The position numbers and the translations under genes are program-made. Of a DNA stretch of 10,335 bases, positions 6,279 to 10,335 are shown in pieces (the first letter of the stretch is position 1; the number at the start of each line of letters is the position of its first letter). Source of the stretch: Bacillota bacterium (lineage in GTDB: Bacteria > Bacillota > Bacilli > Bacillales > Cytobacillaceae); assembly GCA_023387295.1 (NCBI GenBank), contig JAEWIG010000103.1, positions 1 through 10,335 on the forward strand. The letters run 5' to 3'. Below the pieces are notes generated by a model that saw only the letters and a program-made list of their open reading frames with translations, had not been told where the DNA came from and did not search any database.

Positions 6279-7397
6279 TTGACTGAGATAACACATCGTA
6301 CAAAAACAAGACCAGTAAAGGTTGGTCCATTAACAATCGGTGGCAGCAATGAACTGTTCATCCAAAGCATGACAACGACAAAAACACATGATGTTGAAGC
6401 GACTGTTGCTGAAATAAAACGCTTAGAGGAAGCCGGTTGCCAAATCGTTCGTGTTGCTTGTCCAGATGAGCGCGCTGCAAATGCAATTGCTGATATAAAA
6501 AAACAAATTAACATTCCGCTTGTAGTCGATATTCATTTTGATTATAAGTTAGCTTTAAAAGCAATCGAGGGTGGAGCAGATAAAATTCGGATCAACCCAG
6601 GTAATATCGGAAAACGCGAAAAAGTCGAAGCAGTCGTTAAAGCGGCCAAAGCCAAAGGGATTCCGATTCGAATCGGGGTTAATGCCGGCTCATTAGAAAA
6701 GAAAATTCTCGAAAAATACGGCTATCCTACTGCTGATGGTATGGTGGAAAGTGCTTTACACCATATTAAAATTCTCGAAGACCTTGATTTTCATGACATC
6801 ATCGTCTCTATGAAGGCATCTGATGTTAACTTAGCTATTGAAGCTTATGAAAAAGCGTCCAAAGCATTCGATTATCCACTTCATTTAGGCATAACCGAAT
6901 CAGGTACACTCTTTGCAGGAACTGTTAAAAGTGCTGCTGGATTAGGGGTAATATTAAATAAAGGAATTGGTAATACACTGCGAATTTCTTTAAGTGCTGA
7001 TCCAGTTGAGGAAGTAAAGGTAGCTAGAGAATTACTAAAGGTTTTCGGTTTATCATCTAATGCTGCAACTTTGATCTCATGCCCTACATGTGGACGAATT
7101 GAAATTGATTTAATTTCAATTGCAAACGAGATAGAGGAATATATCCAAAAAATAAAGGCACCAATTAAAGTAGCTGTTCTAGGATGTGCAGTAAATGGAC
7201 CTGGTGAGGCTCGCGAGGCTGACATTGGCATTGCAGGAGCAAGAGGTGAAGGTTTATTATTCCGCAAAGGTGAAATCGTTCGTAAGGTCCCTGAAGCTAC
7301 AATGGTTGAAGAGCTGAAAATTGAAATCGATAAGGTTGCTGAGGAATATTTTGCCAAGCAAGCTATAGAAGAGCAAAAGACAGAAACATTGAAATAA
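6279..7397 (+). CDS. ispG: 4-hydroxy-3-methylbut-2-en-1-yl diphosphate synthase (IspG/GcpE)
   Basis: IspG catalyses the penultimate step of the MEP pathway: reductive ring opening of 2-C-methyl-erythritol 2,4-cyclodiphosphate to HMBPP, supplying isoprenoids for undecaprenyl phosphate and quinones. The 372-residue length fits the two-domain bacterial form. An N-terminal TIM barrel (about 1-255) opens with the usual TRPVKVGPLTIGG and includes INPGNIG. A C-terminal ferredoxin-reductase-like domain carries the [4Fe-4S] ligands: Cys268 and Cys271 in SCPTCGR, Cys303 in LGCAVNGPGE, and Glu310 as the fourth ligand. All four are present. The start is TTG, with GAGGAGTG ending 8 nt before it; a GTG just upstream runs into a stop after four codons. 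The C-terminal tail after about 355 is charged and poorly conserved in the family. The gene has its own promoter and ends in a strong palindromic terminator. Confidence 0.98.
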   Translation: MTEITHRTKTRPVKVGPLTIGGSNELFIQSMTTTKTHDVEATVAEIKRLEEAGCQIVRVACPDERAANAIADIKKQINIPLVVDIHFDYKLALKAIEGGADKIRINPGNIGKREKVEAVVKAAKAKGIPIRIGVNAGSLEKKILEKYGYPTADGMVESALHHIKILEDLDFHDIIVSMKASDVNLAIEAYEKASKAFDYPLHLGITESGTLFAGTVKSAAGLGVILNKGIGNTLRISLSADPVEEVKVARELLKVFGLSSNAATLISCPTCGRIEIDLISIANEIEEYIQKIKAPIKVAVLGCAVNGPGEAREADIGIAGARGEGLLFRKGEIVRKVPEATMVEELKIEIDKVAEEYFAKQAIEEQKTETLK

Positions 7398-7407
7398 AAA
7401 CATAACA

Positions 7408-7441
7408 AAGCGCCTAGCAATTGCTAGGCGCTTCCTCTTTT
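7408..7441. terminator. bidirectional terminator between ispG and yqfX
   Basis: AAGCGCCTAGCAA (7408-7420) and TTGCTAGGCGCTT (7421-7433) form a perfect 26-bp palindrome, followed by CCTCTTTTCTTTTT on the + strand. The reverse direction has a weaker T-rich run. It lies between the converging ispG and yqfX stops. Confidence 0.85.
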
Positions 7442-7445
7442 CTTT

Positions 7446-7832
7446 TTATCTAAAAAATGGCAGGATAAACGTCCCAATGATTATTGATACAACTCCGATT
7501 CCAATTGCCCAATTCCCCAAGCTTGTTGCGCCTCTTCCACGTGCAACAAATCCAAGAATAATTCCTGTTGCTCCAAACAGGAAGGGCATTATAAATAATG
7601 AGAGAATCGACAGGATAAGTGCAGCAAAGCCTACACCTCTGCCTGCTGTATCTACTTCCTGCTCCCTTTCTTCTGCCGCCCCATTTCCCCTATTAAACGT
7701 TGTAGGTGCAGCGATTTCAGCTGAGGTTTCTTCGATGTAATCCGCAGGTTCATTTAGACGCTTAACTCCAATTTCATCTTCTTGAAGAAGATCGAAACCC
7801 GAATATTCCTGATCACGCTCTTGATCTGCCAC
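7446..7832 (-). CDS. yqfX: YqfX-like membrane protein of unknown function
   Basis: From the GTG at 7832 the product has 128 residues. The first 60 or so are polar and strongly acidic, with many Glu and Asp and no predicted fold. The rest forms two hydrophobic hairpin segments (about 66-95 and 107-127) rich in Gly, joined by a basic loop (ARGRGATSLGN) and ending LPFFR. Such Gly-rich double segments occur in DUF4190-like small membrane proteins. Length and position next to ispG and yqfW match B. subtilis YqfX; no function is known to me. The frame could begin at ATG 7856 or 7853, but these have no ribosome binding site, whereas GAGGG (7841-7845) stands 8 nt before GTG 7832. The gene is divergent from yqfW and convergent with ispG. 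Confidence 0.7.
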   Translation of the reverse strand: MADQERDQEYSGFDLLQEDEIGVKRLNEPADYIEETSAEIAAPTTFNRGNGAAEEREQEVDTAGRGVGFAALILSILSLFIMPFLFGATGIILGFVARGRGATSLGNWAIGIGVVSIIIGTFILPFFR

Positions 7833-7840
7833 TATAGAAT

Positions 7841-7845
7841 CCCTC
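7841..7845 (-). promoter_or_regulatory. ribosome binding site that decides the yqfX start
   Basis: On the minus strand GCGAGGGATTCTATAGTG places GAGGG 8 nt before a GTG. The upstream tandem ATGs at 7851-7856 follow GTTTTAA, with no purine-rich site nearby. Confidence 0.6.
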
Positions 7846-7946
7846 GCTTTCATCATTTAAAACAATGCTTTTTTTATGGAGCAGTACTTATTCTTTACGA
7901 AAAATAGCTTTTTTAGTCGAAATTTCTTTAGTCTATATTGTACTTC

Positions 7947-7967
7947 TGATAAGATTAGATAGATATT
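7947..7967 (+). promoter_or_regulatory. weak candidate promoter region for yqfW
   Basis: Two overlapping readings are possible. One is an extended -10, TG at 7947-7948 then TAAGAT (7950-7955), with a poor -35 TTTAGT (7927-7932) 17 nt upstream. The other is TTGTAC (7938-7943) plus GATATT (7962-7967) at 18 nt. Neither is strong. The ribosome binding site AAGGAGAG follows at 7973-7980. Confidence 0.3.
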
Positions 7968-7985
7968 GGTAAAAGGAGAGTTCAT

Positions 7986-8561
7986 ATGAAAAAGCGATTT
8001 GGGATTGATATTGATGGTACAGTTACATGTCCAACTTCATTAATTCCTTATATTAATAAAGCATTCGACCTTAACATAACCTTAAATGATGTTAAACAAT
8101 ATGATTTAATACATGTCGTCAATGATGTATCTGAAGAGGAATTTATGAAATGGTTTACTGAAATTGAACCCATTGTGTATGCAGATTCTCCCCTAGCTAA
8201 AGGAGCAAAGGAAGTTTTGAAAAGCTGGGAAAACATTCATGAACTATATTTCATCAGTGCAAGAGGCTCTCACCTATTAAATTTAACAAAAGAATGGTTT
8301 TTAAAACATGCTTTAAATTTTGATCATATTGATTTATTAGGAACACATAATAAAGTAAAAGCTGCAAAGGACAACAAAGTCGATATCTTTTTTGAAGATA
8401 AGCATGACAATGCCGTTATGCTTCATGAAGAATGTGAAATTCCTGTCATCCTATTCGACACCCCTTACAATCGAGAGCCCATTCCTAACGGAGTAATCCG
8501 TGTACATAACTGGGCAGAAGCAAATATTTGGGTTGACAATTGGTTGAAAAATTTCAAATAA
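7986..8561 (+). CDS. yqfW: HAD-superfamily nucleotidase, 5'(3')-deoxyribonucleotidase-like (YqfW)
   Basis: The 191-residue protein fits the NT5C family of HAD hydrolases, which dephosphorylate (deoxy)nucleoside monophosphates in the cytosol. The family motifs appear in order: motif I FGIDIDGT with nucleophile Asp8 and acid/base Asp10; motif II in YFISARGS with Ser91; a Lys-rich motif III HNKVKAAKD (Lys123-Lys128); and motif IV FFEDKHDNA with acidic residues Glu137, Asp138 and Asp141 for Mg2+. The region between motifs I and II (about 14-75) is the small helical cap that sets substrate choice. It resembles B. subtilis YqfW, annotated as a putative nucleotidase; the actual substrate is not readable. 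ATG 7986 follows AAGGAGAG at 5 nt. The stop codon TAA (8559-8561) touches the terminator shared with zur. A role in nucleotide-pool control is inference. Confidence 0.87.
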   Translation: MKKRFGIDIDGTVTCPTSLIPYINKAFDLNITLNDVKQYDLIHVVNDVSEEEFMKWFTEIEPIVYADSPLAKGAKEVLKSWENIHELYFISARGSHLLNLTKEWFLKHALNFDHIDLLGTHNKVKAAKDNKVDIFFEDKHDNAVMLHEECEIPVILFDTPYNREPIPNGVIRVHNWAEANIWVDNWLKNFK

Positions 8562-8589
8562 AAAAAACGGCTAATCAGCCGTTTTTTTT
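8561..8589. terminator. bidirectional terminator between yqfW and zur
   Basis: AAAAAAACGGCT (8561-8572) pairs with AGCCGTTTTTTT (8577-8588) around the loop AATC. A U run is produced in both directions. The last codons of zur (Lys-Lys-Thr-Ala-Asp-stop) are encoded by the stem itself. Confidence 0.9.
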
Positions 8590-9014
8590 ATTATATTCGT
8601 TTCGTTACAGCAATCGGGGCAGCGTCCATATATCTCGAATTTATGGCCTGATATATCATAGCCCTTTAAATTATCTTGTAGCTCCTTCATCGGACATGTG
8701 GCAATTTCTTTCGTTGTACCACAGTCCATACAAATAAAATGATGATGATGTTCTTCATGTGAGCATGTATAACGAAAATGTTTTTCGCCTGAGAGTTCCG
8801 TCATTTCAAAAATGCCAAGTTCAACAAATAAGGATAAATTTCGGTAAATTGTATCAAAGCTAATGCCAGGATAATCATCTTTCATCCATGAAAGAACATC
8901 TCTTGCCGTCAAATATTTATTTTTTTTGGCAAAAAAACGTAGCATTTCTTCCCTTTTATCTGTATACTTGTAGCCTCTTTCTTTTAACAATTGCAATGCC
9001 TCATTAACATCCAC
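8571..9014 (-). CDS. zur: zinc-responsive Fur-family repressor Zur
   Basis: Zur represses zinc uptake genes when zinc-loaded. Numbering from GTG 9014 gives 147 residues, close to the 145 of B. subtilis Zur. The winged-helix DNA-binding domain covers about 1-80, with recognition helix region ISFDTIYRNLSLFVELG at about 51-67. The dimerisation and metal domain follows: a run of four His (89-92) and HFICMDC, in which Cys95 and Cys98 pair with Cys132 and Cys135 (CPDC) as the structural zinc site, and His124 in SGHKFEIYG lies nearby. The longest frame starts at GTG 9023, but AGAGGTG overlaps that codon; GTG 9014 lies 6 nt beyond it and gives MDVNEALQLLKE, matching the usual N terminus. It is the last gene of znuC-znuB-zur, 30 bp after znuB with no promoter seen, so it is probably autoregulated through the operon promoter outside the window. 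Confidence 0.95.
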   Translation of the reverse strand: MDVNEALQLLKERGYKYTDKREEMLRFFAKKNKYLTARDVLSWMKDDYPGISFDTIYRNLSLFVELGIFEMTELSGEKHFRYTCSHEEHHHHFICMDCGTTKEIATCPMKELQDNLKGYDISGHKFEIYGRCPDCCNETNIIKKTAD

Positions 9015-9020
9015 TTGGTT

Positions 9021-9027
9021 CACCTCT
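9021..9027 (-). promoter_or_regulatory. ribosome binding site that decides the zur start
   Basis: On the minus strand AGAGGTG includes the upstream in-frame GTG (9021-9023). The following AACCAA places GTG 9012-9014 at good distance, and the resulting N terminus M-D-V-N-E-A-L is what Zur proteins of Bacillus begin with. Confidence 0.7.
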
Positions 9028-9044
9028 TAAGAATACACATTCAA

Positions 9045-9887
9045 TCATTTTGCTGTTCTAAGCGTAACTTTCTTCATGAGAATCGTGATGACTAATATAA
9101 GCACAGCTAACATAACAATCGTCCCACCTGGTGCTAAATTCAAATAATAGGATATAGTTAATCCACCCAATACAGATATTTCACCAAATAGAACGGAAAA
9201 AAAGATGGTTTGTTTAAAGCCTTTTGCAAATCTAATACTTGCAGCTACTGGCAATGTCATAAGTGAAGACACAAGTAAAATCCCGACAATTCTCATCGAG
9301 GCAGCGATGACTAGTGCAACCATAATGATAAAAATAAAATGAACACTTTTCGCTGCTATCCCAGACGCTTTTGCATGTTCCTCATCAAACGATGACAGAA
9401 ATAGCTCTTTATATAATAAAGCTACTAAGACAATAACAAGGATACTTATAATTAAAATGGTCCATAAATCCATCCTACTTACTGCACTGACGCTTCCAAA
9501 TAAATAACTAAATAAATCGGTATTAAATCCATCTGCTAGGGATATGAAAATAACACTAATCCCTATCCCACCCGAAAGAATGATTGGGATCGCTAATTCC
9601 TGATAATGCTTATAGACTGCTCTTAGCTTTTCTATAAATAATGCACCCGTTACTGAAAAAACCATCCCCATATATAAGGGATTCAATCCACTTGCTATTG
9701 CCAATTTTTTTTCTAGAAAAAGACTTGCTGCAATACCAGCAAGCGTTACATGACTTAAAGCATCAGCAATTAGCGAAAGTCTACGAACAACGATAAAAAC
9801 ACCTAATAACGGAGCAATAATACCAATAATAATTCCTGTAAAAAAAGCATTTTGAAGAAACTCATACTGTAATAATCCTGCAATCAT
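9045..9887 (-). CDS. znuB: zinc ABC transporter membrane subunit ZnuB
   Basis: This 280-residue permease belongs to the metal-type ABC-3 family (ZnuB/AdcB/MntB), the membrane half of a binding-protein-dependent Zn2+ importer. About eight or nine hydrophobic segments run through the chain. Family landmarks are FIVVRRLSLIADALSHVTLA at about 31-50, the cytoplasmic coupling stretch SFDEEHAKASGI (166-177) that contacts the ATPase, and LAPGGTIVML (251-260) near the C terminus. The zinc assignment, rather than manganese, rests on operon partners: zur directly downstream and a ZnuC with a His-rich tail upstream. ATG 9887 overlaps the znuC stop by 4 bp (ATGA), implying translational coupling, with AAGGGGT as ribosome binding site inside the end of znuC. 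No substrate-binding protein gene (znuA) lies in the window. Confidence 0.93.
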   Translation of the reverse strand: MIAGLLQYEFLQNAFFTGIIIGIIAPLLGVFIVVRRLSLIADALSHVTLAGIAASLFLEKKLAIASGLNPLYMGMVFSVTGALFIEKLRAVYKHYQELAIPIILSGGIGISVIFISLADGFNTDLFSYLFGSVSAVSRMDLWTILIISILVIVLVALLYKELFLSSFDEEHAKASGIAAKSVHFIFIIMVALVIAASMRIVGILLVSSLMTLPVAASIRFAKGFKQTIFFSVLFGEISVLGGLTISYYLNLAPGGTIVMLAVLILVITILMKKVTLRTAK

Positions 9888-10335
9888 TGCTTTACCCCTT
9901 CTTGCTGATGTTGATCATGTTTATGTGACAGGAGATGGAGATCGTGACCGTAATATCCTGATAAATCTTCCAATTGAAGCTGCTCAAACTCTGAAGTTTT
10001 ACCATGAAAATGTAAATGCTTATTTAAGCAAGCGACATGGGTCACCTTATCAGAAATCGTTCCAATATCATGAGTAACAAGCAATAGTGTGATTCCCAGC
10101 TTTTTATTTAACTCATTTAGCATTTCATAAAAGGACTGAACATTTTGGGCATCAACCCCTACAGTTGGCTCATCAAGAATCATTAGCTTTGGGTCACTAA
10201 CAAGTGCTCTAGCAATAAACACACGCTGCTGCTGTCCCCCAGAAAGCTCACCGATATTACGTTTTACAAACGGGAGAAGCCCTACTGATTCAATTGCCTG
10301 ATACACTTTTTCACGATGATCTTTATTCATCCTTT
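9884..10335 (-). CDS. znuC: zinc ABC transporter ATPase ZnuC (N terminus outside window)
   Basis: This is the ATPase that powers zinc import with ZnuB. The frame is open to the window edge, and 149 residues remain. The Met codon at 10330 is internal, not the start, because Walker A and the Q-loop are missing and would lie further upstream. Visible in order, counted from that Met, are the signature LSGGQQQR (29-36), Walker B LMILDEP (49-55), D-loop VGVD (57-60), and the switch His87 in LLLVTHD. The tail from about residue 100 is the ZnuC-type extension CLNKHLHFHG and then a His-rich end (eight His within the last 45 residues), likely able to bind zinc. Roughly the last 60 percent of a typical 230-250 residue ZnuC is present. 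It overlaps znuB by 4 bp and is the most upstream operon gene visible; promoter and Zur operator are beyond the edge. Confidence 0.94.
   Translation of the reverse strand, partial: RMNKDHREKVYQAIESVGLLPFVKRNIGELSGGQQQRVFIARALVSDPKLMILDEPTVGVDAQNVQSFYEMLNELNKKLGITLLLVTHDIGTISDKVTHVACLNKHLHFHGKTSEFEQLQLEDLSGYYGHDLHLLSHKHDQHQQEGVKQ

Noticed and set aside
6881..7420. A 179-codon open frame on the minus strand inside ispG, and similar long antisense frames in nptA, the chemoreceptor gene and ispG
   Set aside because: They lie wholly or almost wholly over well-supported genes, lack ribosome binding sites or family motifs, and have compositions expected of antisense frames.
10328..10330. ATG at 10330 as the start of the ATPase gene
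   Set aside because: AAAGG lies directly before it, but the frame stays open to the edge and the encoded protein would lack Walker A and the Q-loop, so the codon is internal to znuC.

Overview
The window looks like a chromosomal segment of a low-GC, spore-former-type Bacillaceae (Bacillus sensu lato). It is AT-rich, has strong Shine-Dalgarno sites and TTG/GTG starts, and its core genes match the B. subtilis sodA-yqgC-yqgB-yqfZ-ispG-yqfX-yqfW-zur neighbourhood as I remember it. I see no insertion sequence, phage gene, CRISPR array, rRNA or tRNA, and no gene-free stretch longer than about 240 bp.

Left part (1-3120): the window opens inside a Crp/Fnr regulator (+) that carries the C-terminal CX2CX4C iron-sulphur signature of Bacillus Fnr. 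It converges on a two-gene minus-strand unit: a Na+/phosphate cotransporter with a PhoU-like tail (nptA type), then the DUF456 membrane protein YqgC. The strand switch upstream of nptA holds four TT(A/T)ACA-like hexamers in two 11-bp-phased pairs, which resembles a PhoP (phosphate starvation) operator.

Middle part (3123-7397): yqgB (DUF1189 membrane protein, +) converges on a chemotaxis receptor gene (-). That receptor lies where B. subtilis, from memory, has yqgA. Next come yqfZ (small anchored LysM-like protein, +) and ispG (4-hydroxy-3-methylbut-2-enyl diphosphate synthase of the MEP isoprenoid pathway, +), which has its own sigma-A-like promoter.

Right part (7446-10335): yqfX (two-segment membrane protein, -) and yqfW (HAD 5'(3')-deoxyribonucleotidase-like, +) are divergent. 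A minus-strand zinc operon znuC-znuB-zur then runs in from beyond the right edge. ZnuC (ATPase, cut at its N terminus) and ZnuB (permease) import zinc, and Zur is the zinc-responsive repressor, encoded last in the operon it presumably controls.

Each of the four convergent junctions (fnr/yqgC, yqgB/MCP, ispG/yqfX, yqfW/zur) has one inverted repeat that can act as a terminator in both directions. In three genes (nptA, yqfX, zur) the longest reading frame starts too far upstream, because the ribosome binding site fits an internal TTG or GTG; the starts given here are the corrected ones. No undescribed multi-gene system is evident. The least explained signals are the Pho-box-like array and the placement of a cluster-binding Fnr and a chemoreceptor in an otherwise conserved housekeeping block.
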